A DNA stretch of 64,000 nucleotides from UMGS1889 sp900556055 (GCA_902463265.1 CABQEV010000002.1:124001-188000), one strand, 5' to 3'; counted from the stretch's first letter, positions 50,451 to 59,822 are shown. Notes: generated from the letters alone by a model not told the origin. Made by a program: numbers and translations.

Positions 50451-53081
50451 TTATTCGGTTCTGAGTGCGGTAACAGGGTCTTTTCTTGCGGCAACGCCCG
50501 ATGGGATAAGTCCCGCAATGAGCGTAAGGAACATACTTATTGCAACAAGCATCACACCGCCGAGCGGAGGAAGAACTGACAGATTTGAAATATCCGTAAG
50601 ATTTTTGATGATGATATTTATCGGGATATTCAGCAGCAGAGTAACTATTATGCCGATCGCACCTGCTGTAAATCCAACGATAAGGGTTTCGGCATTGAAT
50701 ACACGGGAGATGTCCTTTTTCGATGCACCTATGCTTCGCAGGATACCGATCTCCTTGGTCCTTTCGAGAACGGAAATGTAGGTGATAATGCCTATCATGA
50801 TCGACGAAACGACCAGCGAAATAGCAACAAATGCGATCAGGATGTAAGTTATAGCATTGATTATCGTTGTTACTGAGGACATTATAAGTCCGACAAGATC
50901 GATGTAGTGTATCTCCATGCTCTCATCATCAACAGTATCGTTATATGCCGAAATGATATCAGTGATCTTGTCCTTAGCTTCAAAGCTGTTCGGATAGATG
51001 TTGATGGACGACGGCTTTGTGAGATCCGCAACGCCCATAAGTTCAAGGTTTCCGTCATATGTAGCCGTTGTCTTAGGCTCAGTTATCTGTTCAGCAAATG
51101 CCTTTGCGATCTGTTCATCAGACATTCCCATCTGCTTTGCCTGAGCAAGTGAATCGGAGATCTGCGCCTGCTGATCCTCGGGGAGCGTCATAATGTATGC
51201 CCGGATCTCCTCCATAGTGAGCGGTTCGCTCTCTTCCTCTTCTTCAGTCGGATCGGGGAAGTCAAGCCCCGTGAAAATATCAGTGTCGGGATTATTCTTC
51301 TGCTCCTTTACGATCTCACTGTCATTTACCTTATTAATAAGGTATTCCATCAGATCGGAACGGTAGCCGACTGTTCCGATCTCCTGACCGAGAACGGAAT
51401 CCGCAGACGGACGGAGAATGCCGACAACTTTAAGCTCCTCCGTATTGTTGACAGCTGCTGTCATGTAAACAGTGTCATCGCTCTTGTCTGTCCACACATC
51501 ATTTTCCTTTGCGAAATAATCGGTGTTGACCATGAGCTTGAATGTGAGATCAAGAAGCTCATCATATGTGTAAGATGTCTCGACATATTCAGTCTCTTCA
51601 AGCGTTCCGCTCAGAGCGGTGTTATAGGATTTTAGAAATTCATCTTCATCACGGAGTCCGAGACAGTAAAGCGAATAATCGGTCATTTCGTTGTTTTCGT
51701 TGACGAAGATAACTATCTCATTGTATTTTTCTGGCATTCTTCCCGCAATGACATCATACTGGCTTTCCATAAGCTCTTCATTGCCGGAAATCTCACGCCA
51801 AACCTTGCCGCTCTGCTCGAACATCGGGTTTGACATATTGAGTTTAGTCAGCAGCTGGGTCGGATTTACCTGATAAACGCCGTCTGATGTATCTGACTTG
51901 TAAATGTTGAGCGGAGTTGAGTAGCTGTATTTGATGTCGCTTACATAATCATTGATATCGGTTTTTCCGCTTTCGATATATTTCTTGAAGCTGGCAAGAT
52001 CATTTGCTGATATCTCCGTCATAAGCGAGTTGAATATTGTGTTCATCATGTCCATCGAATAAATCTTGTCCATAGGGTGAGATGGTTCAGCATCAGGCTG
52101 AGCACCCTGCATGGTTTCCATCATCGCGGTCATGTCCATAGACGCGCCCTCGATCGTTATCGGGTAACTGGAAAGCGTGTCCTCCTCGACCTTGGAGATG
52201 TACTGACGCACACCGCTTGACAGCGACAGGATAAGTGCAATCCCGATGATTCCGATGCTTCCCGCAAAAGATGTCAGGAATGTTCGGCCCTTTTTCGTCA
52301 TCAGATTGTTCAGTGAAAGGGAAAGTGCAGTCGCAAACGACATTGATGTTTTCTTAGTCTTTTCCTTTATCTGTCCGCTTTGTGGGACATCAGTGCTATC
52401 GGATGTATACGGATCGGAATCATCGACCATCTTTCCGTCAAGAAAACGAACTATTCTCGTGGAATATTTCTCCGCAAGCTCAGGGTTATGAGTTACCATG
52501 ATAATGAGCTTGTCCTTGGATATCTCTTTGAGTATTTCCATGATCTGAACGCTTGTTGCAGAATCGAGAGCACCTGTCGGCTCATCTGCAAGAAGAATGT
52601 CAGGATCGTTCACAAGTGCTCTTGCGATGGCAACACGCTGCATCTGACCGCCCGACATCTGGTTCGGCTTTTTGTAAAGCTGATCTCCGAGACCGACCTT
52701 TTCAAGTGCGTCCACAGCACGCTTCCTTCGCTCGGCCTTGGATACGCCCGAAAGCGTCAGTGCAAGCTCAACATTTGTCAGAACATTCTGATGCGGGATA
52801 AGATTATAGCTCTGGAAAACAAAGCCGATCGAGTGATTTCGGTAGCTGTCCCAATCGCTGTCCTTGAAATCCTTGGTGGATTTTCCGTTGATGATAAGGT
52901 CGCCGCTTGTGTACTGGTCAAGACCGCCTATGATGTTAAGCATAGTTGTTTTTCCGCAGCCCGACTGACCGAGTATTGAAACAAATTCGCTGTCTCTGAA
53001 CTCAACGCTTATGCCTTTTAGTGCATGAACAGCCGTATCGCCTGTGATGTAGTCTTTTTTGATATCAACAAGTTTAAGCAT
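50451..53081 (-). CDS. MacB-like ABC exporter, ATPase fused to an FtsX-type permease
   Basis: An 876-residue protein. The N-terminal ATPase has GQSGCGKTT, signature MSGGQMQRVAIARA and ILLADEPTGALD. It is followed by a first membrane helix (SFAGSIGIIGIALILSLSSG), a large extracellular domain of about 400 residues, acidic in places, and three C-terminal helices with VLERTKEIGILRSIGASKKD and SGVAARKDPVTALRTE, the usual FtsX/MacB end. Such proteins move lipoproteins, peptides or stress signals by mechanotransmission. The ATG follows GGAAAAG. The partner, if any, is not nearby. Confidence 0.9.
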   Translation of the reverse strand: MLKLVDIKKDYITGDTAVHALKGISVEFRDSEFVSILGQSGCGKTTMLNIIGGLDQYTSGDLIINGKSTKDFKDSDWDSYRNHSIGFVFQSYNLIPHQNVLTNVELALTLSGVSKAERRKRAVDALEKVGLGDQLYKKPNQMSGGQMQRVAIARALVNDPDILLADEPTGALDSATSVQIMEILKEISKDKLIIMVTHNPELAEKYSTRIVRFLDGKMVDDSDPYTSDSTDVPQSGQIKEKTKKTSMSFATALSLSLNNLMTKKGRTFLTSFAGSIGIIGIALILSLSSGVRQYISKVEEDTLSSYPITIEGASMDMTAMMETMQGAQPDAEPSHPMDKIYSMDMMNTIFNSLMTEISANDLASFKKYIESGKTDINDYVSDIKYSYSTPLNIYKSDTSDGVYQVNPTQLLTKLNMSNPMFEQSGKVWREISGNEELMESQYDVIAGRMPEKYNEIVIFVNENNEMTDYSLYCLGLRDEDEFLKSYNTALSGTLEETEYVETSYTYDELLDLTFKLMVNTDYFAKENDVWTDKSDDTVYMTAAVNNTEELKVVGILRPSADSVLGQEIGTVGYRSDLMEYLINKVNDSEIVKEQKNNPDTDIFTGLDFPDPTEEEEESEPLTMEEIRAYIMTLPEDQQAQISDSLAQAKQMGMSDEQIAKAFAEQITEPKTTATYDGNLELMGVADLTKPSSINIYPNSFEAKDKITDIISAYNDTVDDESMEIHYIDLVGLIMSSVTTIINAITYILIAFVAISLVVSSIMIGIITYISVLERTKEIGILRSIGASKKDISRVFNAETLIVGFTAGAIGIIVTLLLNIPINIIIKNLTDISNLSVLPPLGGVMLVAISMFLTLIAGLIPSGVAARKDPVTALRTE

Positions 53082-53158
53082 ATACTTTTCCTTTCATTTA
53101 TAATATGAAATAATAATACACTCACTTTGTGAACTGGATTTTAATGTATCTGAAACTA

Positions 53159-53187
53159 TTGTATTTTGCGTATTTATGATGTATAAT
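53159..53187 (+). promoter_or_regulatory. Promoter of the small Cys-rich protein gene
   Basis: TTGTAT at 53159-53164, a 17-bp spacer and TATAAT at 53182-53187, 23 bp before the start codon. Confidence 0.65.
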
Positions 53188-53210
53188 AGATATGGTAAGG
53201 AGGAGATATA

Positions 53211-53399
53211 ATGGATAAAAAAGAAGCTCCGCAGGACTGCGAACTCTGCGCATATTATGCCTATGACGAGGATTGGGAGTGCTGGTGCTGTGAGGTAAAT
53301 ATGGACGAGGACGATTACAGCAGATATATCGCAGGCGATCACAGAGGATGTCCGTACTTTCGTCTCGGAGATGAATATAAGATAGCCGCAAAGCAATAG
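53211..53399 (+). CDS. Small Cys-rich protein
   Basis: A 62-residue acidic protein with cysteines in CELCAYY, CWCCEVN and GCPYF, an arrangement suited to binding a metal ion, most likely zinc. It is flanked by its own promoter, a strong AAGGAGG ribosome binding site and a terminator, so it is a real gene. Similar very short proteins recur in Clostridia without known function. Nothing in the neighbourhood assigns a role. Confidence 0.75.
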   Translation: MDKKEAPQDCELCAYYAYDEDWECWCCEVNMDEDDYSRYIAGDHRGCPYFRLGDEYKIAAKQ

Positions 53400-53420
53400 C
53401 ATATCAATATGCTGATATCA

Positions 53421-53465
53421 TAGCTATATATCCGATACCATATAAAGTATCAGATATATAGCTTT
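53421..53465. terminator. Bidirectional terminator
   Basis: A long stem (TAGCTATATATCCGATAC at 53421-53438 with GTATCAGATATATAGCT at 53447-53463, one mismatch) followed by TTCTT. It overlaps the stop codon of the AraC gene. Confidence 0.75.
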
Positions 53466-54277
53466 CTTGCTTCTGTGGGCGATATGCCCTTGTATTTCCT
53501 GAATACCTTTGAGAAATACAGACTGTCCTCATATCCTACTGAGTTTGACACTGCGGAAACTGACAGATCTGTCTCCATAAGCAGACGTGCGGCACGGTCT
53601 GTGCGGAAGCGTGTGAGATATTCAACGGGCGATATGCCTGTTATCTCCTTGAATGCCCTGAACAGCGTCGTTCGCGATATGCCCGCAGATGCTGCGATAT
53701 CCTCTACGGAGATGTTCAGTGAATAATTTCCCGAGATGAACCGCTCCGCCGTCATGACATAGCTCTCAAAGCGGCTGGTTTCGGTGTTTGCGGACGATGG
53801 CGCACTGATAAAAAGCGAAAGCAGCAGATAAAGCTGCCCCGTCATGCGCAGCATATCCGATGGTGCATATCCACGGTTTTGATATATCTCAGATATCCTG
53901 TCCCTGACTGTATCTCCGCATTCCGAGGCAATAACGGGGTGCGTGCGGGAAAAATCGGTCTGGCTTATGATGATCTCGGCATCACGCCCCGAAAAACCCG
54001 TCCAATAGTATTCCCACGGGTCATCACGGTCGGCGGTGTAGCTGATCTCGGTGTTTGGATATATAAGAAATGTGTCCCCCGCAGTCAGCGGAAAATGCCC
54101 GTTCGGCGTTCTGTAAACGCCCTTTCCCGATGTTATATGATGGATAAGAAAGTTGTCCCTGATGCCCACGCCCCAGCTGTGGAGGCTCTCGCATTTTTCG
54201 TAGCCGACGTTCACAATGTTCAGCGAAACGCCGTCCAGCCCTTTTGATATGAATGATAGCTTCTTGTTACTGTCCAT
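53450..54277 (-). CDS. AraC family transcriptional regulator
   Basis: A 275-residue regulator with an N-terminal AraC-type sugar-sensing domain (YRTPNGHFPLTAGDTFLIYP, WEYYWTGFSG) and a C-terminal double helix-turn-helix (IAASAGISRTTLFRAFKEIT and SVGYEDSLYFSKVFRKYKGI, then SPTEARK). It is divergent from galE and the GH2 beta-galactosidase across a repeat-filled 520-bp gap, so control of galactoside use is plausible. The start codon is an ATG; GGGTACAAT upstream is only a modest ribosome binding site. Confidence 0.88.
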   Translation of the reverse strand: MDSNKKLSFISKGLDGVSLNIVNVGYEKCESLHSWGVGIRDNFLIHHITSGKGVYRTPNGHFPLTAGDTFLIYPNTEISYTADRDDPWEYYWTGFSGRDAEIIISQTDFSRTHPVIASECGDTVRDRISEIYQNRGYAPSDMLRMTGQLYLLLSLFISAPSSANTETSRFESYVMTAERFISGNYSLNISVEDIAASAGISRTTLFRAFKEITGISPVEYLTRFRTDRAARLLMETDLSVSAVSNSVGYEDSLYFSKVFRKYKGISPTEARKLYI

Positions 54278-54393
54278 TTTATTGTACCCTCATTTCTTTT
54301 TGATAATTTGCTTTTGCGGGTATTTGCTGCCTTTCTGCGAAGCCTGTGCTTTTGTCCGAGCCGCAGCAAAGTCCTGCTGTCGGTCATGCAATG

Positions 54394-54500
54394 TTATAAT
54401 AAAAACCATTAGAATTATGGAAAAGAAATCGCCGCAAAAGCTTTGATATATGCGGTTTTGCGGCGAGAGATTCCCATAATTCAATGGGTTTTTAGTATTA
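54394..54500. repeat. 107-bp hairpin repeat element, copy 2
   Basis: Identical to 15398-15504 at 105 of 107 positions. In this copy the internal stem TCGCCGCAAAA/TTTTGCGGCGA is perfect, which suggests that copy 1 lost a pair by mutation. It abuts the palindromic composite-repeat boxes at 54510. Confidence 0.8.
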
Positions 54501-54509
54501 CGCGGCAGT

Positions 54510-54573
54510 GTGTGTTCTCACGGGGATATAATGCTTCAGCCGCCTGACGCAATATATCCCCGTAAGGACACAC
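54510..54573. repeat. Palindromic pair of composite-repeat end boxes
   Basis: Two copies of the end box (GTGTGTTCTCACGGGGATAT then AATGC, and its inverse ending CCCCGTAAGGACACAC) face each other across a short centre, giving a 64-bp hairpin. The same box ends the composite repeats at 37999, 58974 and 61823. Confidence 0.75.
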
Positions 54574-54743
54574 ATAACTTTTTGGAAATATGGCAGTTAC
54601 AGGCGGACTTTGCCGTGAATTTCACATTGCCTGCGGCTGCTGCTGAAAGTTACGGTTATCACTATGTAAAATCCACAAGAAAAATTATATCACAAATAAA
54701 GAGCTTTTGCAACAATATTCCATGTCGATGAAACAAAAAATCC

Positions 54744-54772
54744 TTGCAATCCGATGAAAAATGCGCTATAAT
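54744..54772 (+). promoter_or_regulatory. Promoter of galE-GH2
   Basis: TTGCAA at 54744-54749, a 17-bp spacer and TATAAT at 54767-54772, 32 bp upstream of the start codon. Confidence 0.7.
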
Positions 54773-54804
54773 GAGTTTAACAAATTCGGAAAGGAACGAT
54801 GTTT

Positions 54805-55815
54805 ATGTCAACTATTCTTGTAACGGGCGGCGCAGGCTTTATCGGAAGCCACACTGTCGTTGAACTGCTTAATAACGGCTATGATGTTGTTATTATGGAC
54901 AATTTTTCTAACTCCAAGCCTGAGGTTTTAAAGCGAATTAAGCAAATTACAGGCAAGGACTTCAAGTTCTACGAGACAGATATGCTTGATTATGACGGCA
55001 CATCGAAGATATTCAGGGAGAATAAGATCGACGCTGTTATCCACTTTGCGGGACTCAAGGCAGTAGGCGAGAGCTGTGCAAAGCCTATTGAATATTACTA
55101 CAACAATATTACAGGTACGATCGAGCTTATCAAGGCTATGCGCGACAACGGCTGCAAGAATATCGTATTCTCGTCCTCGGCTACCGTTTACGGCATGAAC
55201 AATCCCGTGCCTTATGTTGAAACTATGCCTACTTCCGCAACAAATCCTTACGGATATACGAAAGTTATGATCGAGCAGATCCTGACAGATACAGCAAAGG
55301 CTGATCCCGAGTGGAGCGTGGCTCTGCTGAGATATTTCAATCCTATCGGTGCGCATGAGAGCGGACTTATCGGCGAGGATCCTAACGGAATCCCGAACAA
55401 TCTGCTGCCTTATATTGCACAGGTCGCAGTAGGAAAGCTTCAGTGCCTCAGCGTTTACGGCGATGATTATGATACCCCCGACGGAACAGGTGTGCGTGAC
55501 TATATCCATGTAGTTGACCTTGCTTCGGGTCATATCTGCGCAGTAAAGTATGTTCTCGGACACAAGGGTGTTGAAGCCGTGAACCTCGGAACAGGCAAGG
55601 GTTCAAGCGTTCTTGACGTTGTTCATGCATTTGAGAAGGCATCTGGCGTTAAGATCAACTATAAGATAGCTCCCAGACGTCCGGGCGATATCGCTACCTG
55701 CTACGCAAATACCGACAAGGCAAAGGCGCTCTTCGGCTGGGAAGCTAAGGCGGATATCGAAAAGATGTGTGCTGACAGCTGGAATTTCACACAGAAAAAC
55801 CCTAACGGACTTTAA
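54805..55815 (+). CDS. galE: UDP-glucose 4-epimerase
   Basis: A 336-residue short-chain dehydrogenase-type epimerase with NAD-binding TILVTGGAGFIGSHTVVELL, the VIHFAGLKAVGES segment, catalytic SSSATVYG with YGYTKVMIEQ (YxxxK), and LRYFNPIGAHESG. It interconverts UDP-glucose and UDP-galactose. The ATG at 54805 has AAGGA nine bases upstream; the ATG at 54799 is too close to that site. It is followed 16 bases later by the GH2 gene, giving a galactoside-use operon. Confidence 0.96.
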   Translation: MSTILVTGGAGFIGSHTVVELLNNGYDVVIMDNFSNSKPEVLKRIKQITGKDFKFYETDMLDYDGTSKIFRENKIDAVIHFAGLKAVGESCAKPIEYYYNNITGTIELIKAMRDNGCKNIVFSSSATVYGMNNPVPYVETMPTSATNPYGYTKVMIEQILTDTAKADPEWSVALLRYFNPIGAHESGLIGEDPNGIPNNLLPYIAQVAVGKLQCLSVYGDDYDTPDGTGVRDYIHVVDLASGHICAVKYVLGHKGVEAVNLGTGKGSSVLDVVHAFEKASGVKINYKIAPRRPGDIATCYANTDKAKALFGWEAKADIEKMCADSWNFTQKNPNGL

Positions 55816-55831
55816 TATAAGGAGATATCCA

Positions 55832-58747
55832 ATGATAGACAAGCTGATATATCACGAAGATGCTAACATACTTCATGTTGATATGATGCCTCCCATCTCA
55901 TACTACATACCGTTTGCGGAGGGCGAAGATCCATTTGCGGACAGAGAAAGATCCTCACGTCTTGAACTTCTTGACGGGACATGGGATTTTGTATATTATG
56001 AGAGCGTCCGGGATATGCGGGATATCGAATTTACCGATAAGATACAGGTCCCTTCAAACTGGGAGATGTGCGGCTACGGAAAGCCGCAGTATACAAATGT
56101 AAGATATCCGATACCATATGATCCGCCGTATGTTCCCGATGATGATCCGTGCGGTGTATACAGAAGAAAATATGCCTATAAGGCTGACGGAATGCGCAGG
56201 ATATTGACATTCGAGGGCGTTGACAGCTGCCTTTACCTGTTTGTGAACGGCGAATTTATGGGATTTTCGCAGATATCGCACTGCATGAGCCGATTTGATA
56301 TAACAGATGCACTCAGCGAAGGCGATGATAACGAGATAATCGTTGCTGTTCTCAAATGGTGCGACGGAACATATCTCGAAGATCAGGATAAATGGCGAAT
56401 GTCGGGTATATTCAGAGATGTATATATCCTGTCAAGACCCGAAAAAAGGATATCTGACTATCGTATTGAAACATATATAAGCGATGATAAGGAATATGCC
56501 GAGGTTCGATTTGATGTAACGTCCGATATTCCGTGGGATGTTGAATATATCGGAAACGGAAAGGTCGAAAAGCTCAGTCAGGGCAGGGCAAAAGCTGTAT
56601 TCAGCGTTGATAAGCCCAGACTGTGGACGGCTGAGACTCCCGAGCTTTACCGCTTTGTTATCCGCTGCGGCGGCGAGGTCATAGGCGAAAGGGTCGGAAT
56701 CAGGACGGTATCCGTTGATGACGGCATTTTCAGAGTGAACGGAATTCCCGTCAGGCTGAAAGGCGTAAACCGTCACGACAGCTATGCGGATATCGGATAT
56801 GTATCTCCCAAAGAGCGTCTGATAGAAGATATCAAGCTCATGAAATCGCTGAATGTCAATGCTGTGAGAACGTCACATTATCCGAATTCGCCGCTGTTTT
56901 ATCAGCTTTGCGATGAATACGGACTTTATGTGATCGATGAGGCTGATCTTGAGACACACGGCGTTGTCGAGGTCTATAATACGCTTGACTGGTCGAACGG
57001 ATATGACGGCATCGCTCTTCTTGCATCTGATGACAGGTTCACAAAGGCGATCATCGACAGGGGAGAGCAGCTTGCGGTGCGTGATGTCAATCGTCCCTGC
57101 GTTATAATGTGGTCGCTTGGCAATGAAAGCGGCTGGGGAATGAATATGCGTGCGGAGGCGGAGGCTATCAAGGCAATAGACAGCACACGTCCCGTGCATT
57201 ATGAAAGCACATACCGCCTTGATGATACGTCTGACGATGTGCTTGATGTTGTGTCAAAGATGTATCCGTCAACTGAATGGCTGACGGAATTCCTTGCAGA
57301 TGAAAATGAGAAGCGTCCGCTGTTTCTCTGCGAATACTGCCATGCTATGGGCAACGGCCCCGGCGATCTCGAGGATTACTGGCAGAAATTCTATTCAAAT
57401 GACAGATTTATGGGCGGCTGTGTATGGGAGTGGTGCGATCACGGCATATATGTCGGCAAAACTTCATCAGGAAAGCCTAAGTATTTCTACGGCGGCAGCT
57501 TCGGAGATGAGCCGAATGACGGAAATTTCTGTATGGACGGACTTATCTATCCCGACAGAACTCCGCATACGGGTGCGCTGGAGATGAAGAATGTATACCG
57601 CCCGATACGTGTGACAATGCTTGAAAACGGAGATTTCCGCTTTGAAAATAAGCTGGATTTCACGAATGCGTCCGCTTTTGGATGCAGATATGAGATAACG
57701 GACATGGGCAGGGTCATTCGCTCGGGAGATGTCAGGCTCGATATCCCGCCGAGGTCATCAGCGGATATCAGTTTGCCTGAGATCACTTCGGCTGACGGAA
57801 AAAGCGTTTATGTCAGATTTATCTTCACCCGTGACGAAAACGAGGTCGGTTTCGATCAGATATGTCTGAAACGTGCGGCACATGAGGAGAAGAACACAGT
57901 CTGCACAGCTGTTATGCATGAGAATGATGATGAATACTGTGTGCATTTCGGCAGGAATGATGTGCATATCTCAAAGAAAAACGGCATGATAACTTCGCTG
58001 AAGACAGGCGGCAGGGAACAGCTTGTCCGTCCTGCGGAGTGGAATGTATTCCGTGCGCCGACCGACAATGATGCGCCGATAAAAAATGACTGGTACAAGC
58101 TTGGGCTTAATGCGCCTGTGATAAAGCTCTATTCGATATCAGCTGAGTGTAAACACGGTGTCGCTGTCATCTCATCTGAGATATCGCTCGGAAAATACAG
58201 CTATGCACCGCCCGTGAAAATAAAGCAGACTATCAGGATAGACGGTGCTGTGCATATTTCCTGCCATGCCGATGTTTATGATAAGCTGAAATTCCTGCTG
58301 CGCTTCGGCATGAGATTTTTCTTTGAACGTGACCTTAACTGCGTGGAATATTACGGCTATGGTCCGAACGAAAGCTATTGTGACAAGCATAGGTCGGCAT
58401 ACAAGGGACTGTTTGATTCGACTGTCCGGGCAATGCATGAGGATTATATCCGTCCGCAGGAGAACGGTTCCAGGTTCGGCTGTGAGTATGTTGAGCTATA
58501 CAATAAAACGGACAGACTCAGATTTGCTTCGGATTCCGATATAAGCTTCAGTTTCTCGGAATACACTCAGGAAGAACTTTCCGGAAAGAAATATAACTTT
58601 GAGCTTGAAAGATTTGCGGGAAATGTTTTCTGCATCGACTACAAGATGTCGGGTGTGGGTTCAGCGTCCTGCGGACCTGAGCTTCTGCCGCAGTACAGGC
58701 TTTCCGAAAAGTCATTTGATTTTGGATTTACTCTGAATTTGATCTGA
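55832..58747 (+). CDS. GH2 beta-galactosidase, LacZ-like
   Basis: A 971-residue family 2 glycoside hydrolase with the full LacZ domain order: sugar-binding domain, immunoglobulin-like domain, TIM barrel, and a C-terminal beta-sandwich. Catalytic features are RLKGVNRHD, MWSLGNESGWG (acid/base Glu near residue 430), FLCEYCHAMGNGPGD (nucleophile Glu near 500) and the later FRAPTDND. No signal peptide is visible, so it acts in the cytoplasm. The ATG at 55832 has AAGGAG just upstream; the longer frame overlaps galE. Confidence 0.93.
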   Translation: MIDKLIYHEDANILHVDMMPPISYYIPFAEGEDPFADRERSSRLELLDGTWDFVYYESVRDMRDIEFTDKIQVPSNWEMCGYGKPQYTNVRYPIPYDPPYVPDDDPCGVYRRKYAYKADGMRRILTFEGVDSCLYLFVNGEFMGFSQISHCMSRFDITDALSEGDDNEIIVAVLKWCDGTYLEDQDKWRMSGIFRDVYILSRPEKRISDYRIETYISDDKEYAEVRFDVTSDIPWDVEYIGNGKVEKLSQGRAKAVFSVDKPRLWTAETPELYRFVIRCGGEVIGERVGIRTVSVDDGIFRVNGIPVRLKGVNRHDSYADIGYVSPKERLIEDIKLMKSLNVNAVRTSHYPNSPLFYQLCDEYGLYVIDEADLETHGVVEVYNTLDWSNGYDGIALLASDDRFTKAIIDRGEQLAVRDVNRPCVIMWSLGNESGWGMNMRAEAEAIKAIDSTRPVHYESTYRLDDTSDDVLDVVSKMYPSTEWLTEFLADENEKRPLFLCEYCHAMGNGPGDLEDYWQKFYSNDRFMGGCVWEWCDHGIYVGKTSSGKPKYFYGGSFGDEPNDGNFCMDGLIYPDRTPHTGALEMKNVYRPIRVTMLENGDFRFENKLDFTNASAFGCRYEITDMGRVIRSGDVRLDIPPRSSADISLPEITSADGKSVYVRFIFTRDENEVGFDQICLKRAAHEEKNTVCTAVMHENDDEYCVHFGRNDVHISKKNGMITSLKTGGREQLVRPAEWNVFRAPTDNDAPIKNDWYKLGLNAPVIKLYSISAECKHGVAVISSEISLGKYSYAPPVKIKQTIRIDGAVHISCHADVYDKLKFLLRFGMRFFFERDLNCVEYYGYGPNESYCDKHRSAYKGLFDSTVRAMHEDYIRPQENGSRFGCEYVELYNKTDRLRFASDSDISFSFSEYTQEELSGKKYNFELERFAGNVFCIDYKMSGVGSASCGPELLPQYRLSEKSFDFGFTLNLI

Positions 58748-58756
58748 TAAACACTG

Positions 58757-58797
58757 ATCGCTGTTTCGCAGCTTATTTGCGGGACAGCGATTTTTTT
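58757..58797 (+). terminator. Intrinsic terminator after the GH2 gene
   Basis: A stem ATCGCTGT (58757-58764) with ACAGCGAT (58784-58791), plus nested CGCA/TGCG, is followed by a run of T. Confidence 0.85.
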
Positions 58798-59122
58798 GTG
58801 CCTATTTTAATAAAAATAAAATCAAATAGAAATAGAAGTTATTATAAATTAACTGAAATTGTAATTATAATTTATGTTTCAAATATAAAAAACAGCTTTT
58901 TCTCCTGCTCTTACGGATAAAGGAAATGCCGCAGTGTGCAATCTATCAATTGATAGATATGTAACTGAGCCTGCTGCGGACGCATGATATCCCCGTGAGG
59001 ACACGGTTGGGACGCTGAAGATAACATAAGCGACAGGGGAAGAAAACGACGGTACTTTCAAAAATGGCGGCGACACTGTAAAGGCAGGATTTCTCTCAAA
59101 GTAAAATTATCCGAAAAAATAC
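58798..59122. other. Intergenic region GH2 / tetR
   Basis: Gene-free, A+T rich at the left. It holds the reversed composite repeat at 58974-59117, which ends immediately before the TetR promoter. A short inverted repeat ATCTATCAATTGATAGAT lies at 58941-58958. Confidence 0.55.
58974..59117 (-). repeat. Composite intergenic repeat, copy 2 (reversed)
   Basis: Read on the minus strand it starts with TTTTCGGATAATTTTACTTT (59117-59098), contains TATCTTCAG, and ends with GTGTCCTCACGGGGATATCA then TGCGTCCGCAG (58974). Length 144 bp, matching copies at 37888 and 61714. Confidence 0.7.
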
Positions 59123-59151
59123 TTGACAAATGAAAAACATAGTGATAAAAT
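59123..59151 (+). promoter_or_regulatory. Promoter of tetR-lytTR
   Basis: TTGACA at 59123-59128, a 17-bp spacer and TAAAAT at 59146-59151. Confidence 0.8.
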
Positions 59152-59154
59152 CAT

Positions 59155-59170
59155 ACTAACGAACGTTAGT
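59155..59170. promoter_or_regulatory. Probable TetR operator
   Basis: ACTAACG-AA-CGTTAGT, a 7-bp perfect inverted repeat with a 2-bp centre, followed by a further TAGTT. It sits just after the -10 box at the transcription start and 15 bp before the tetR start codon, as expected for autorepression. Confidence 0.75.
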
Positions 59171-59185
59171 TAGTTGGAGGAAGCA

Positions 59186-59821
59186 ATGAAACAGGAAGAT
59201 ACAAAGCAGAGGATACTTGATGCGGCGCTGGAGCTTTTTTCGGATCACGGATTCGATACAGTGAGTGTAGGACAGATCGCAAAGGCTGTCGGAATAAAGG
59301 CACCATCGCTCTACAATCATTTTTCCGGCAAGCAGGCGATATTTGAAGCTACGGCAGCACAGTATGAGCGTGATACGGGAAAGATCTCGGTGCATGTGCA
59401 GGATTCGGAAAAGGATGTGCCTGTATTTACGGGGATAAGCGAGGACGGACTTGCTGAAAAGGTGCGCCGGATGTTCCTTTATTCTCTGCACAGTGAAAAT
59501 GTGTGCAGATTCAGGAAGATGATGACGATCGAGCAGTTCCGTTCGCCTGAAATTGCCGAGCTTTACACAAAGCGTTATATCGACCGCCTGACGGATTATC
59601 ATGCGGGACTGTTCAAGGTGCTGATAGCTGAGGGGCAGATAATAAACGAGGATCCCAATGTTCTGGCACTTATGTACACTGCGCCGATAATAACGCTGCT
59701 TGGTGTCTGCGACCGTCAGCCTGAACGTGAAGCCGAGTGCCTGGAAAGGCTCGACAGGCATGTAAGACTATTTTTCCGAACATTCAATACCACTGACGAA
59801 ACGAAGGAAGGCGGGGGATAG
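59186..59821 (+). CDS. TetR family transcriptional regulator
   Basis: A 211-residue regulator with the TetR DNA-binding domain TKQRILDAALELFSDHGFDT, then VSVGQIAKAVGIKAPSLYNH, with FSGKQAIFEA. The C-terminal helical domain has no recognised ligand. The ATG at 59186 follows TTGGAGG; an in-frame TTG lies within that site. It is cotranscribed with a LytTR-domain gene starting two bases after its stop. No pump or enzyme gene follows, so its wider target is unknown. Confidence 0.92.
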   Translation: MKQEDTKQRILDAALELFSDHGFDTVSVGQIAKAVGIKAPSLYNHFSGKQAIFEATAAQYERDTGKISVHVQDSEKDVPVFTGISEDGLAEKVRRMFLYSLHSENVCRFRKMMTIEQFRSPEIAELYTKRYIDRLTDYHAGLFKVLIAEGQIINEDPNVLALMYTAPIITLLGVCDRQPEREAECLERLDRHVRLFFRTFNTTDETKEGGG

Positions 59822-59822
59822 C

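Larger units (their letters stand above)
54278..54798. other. Repeat-filled intergenic region araC / galE
   Basis: About 520 bp without a gene. It holds the second copy of the 107-bp hairpin element (54394-54500), a 64-bp palindrome made of two inverted end boxes of the composite repeat (54510-54573), and the galE promoter (54744-54772). The segment 54290-54393 shows a weakly similar left-end motif of the composite element. Confidence 0.65.
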
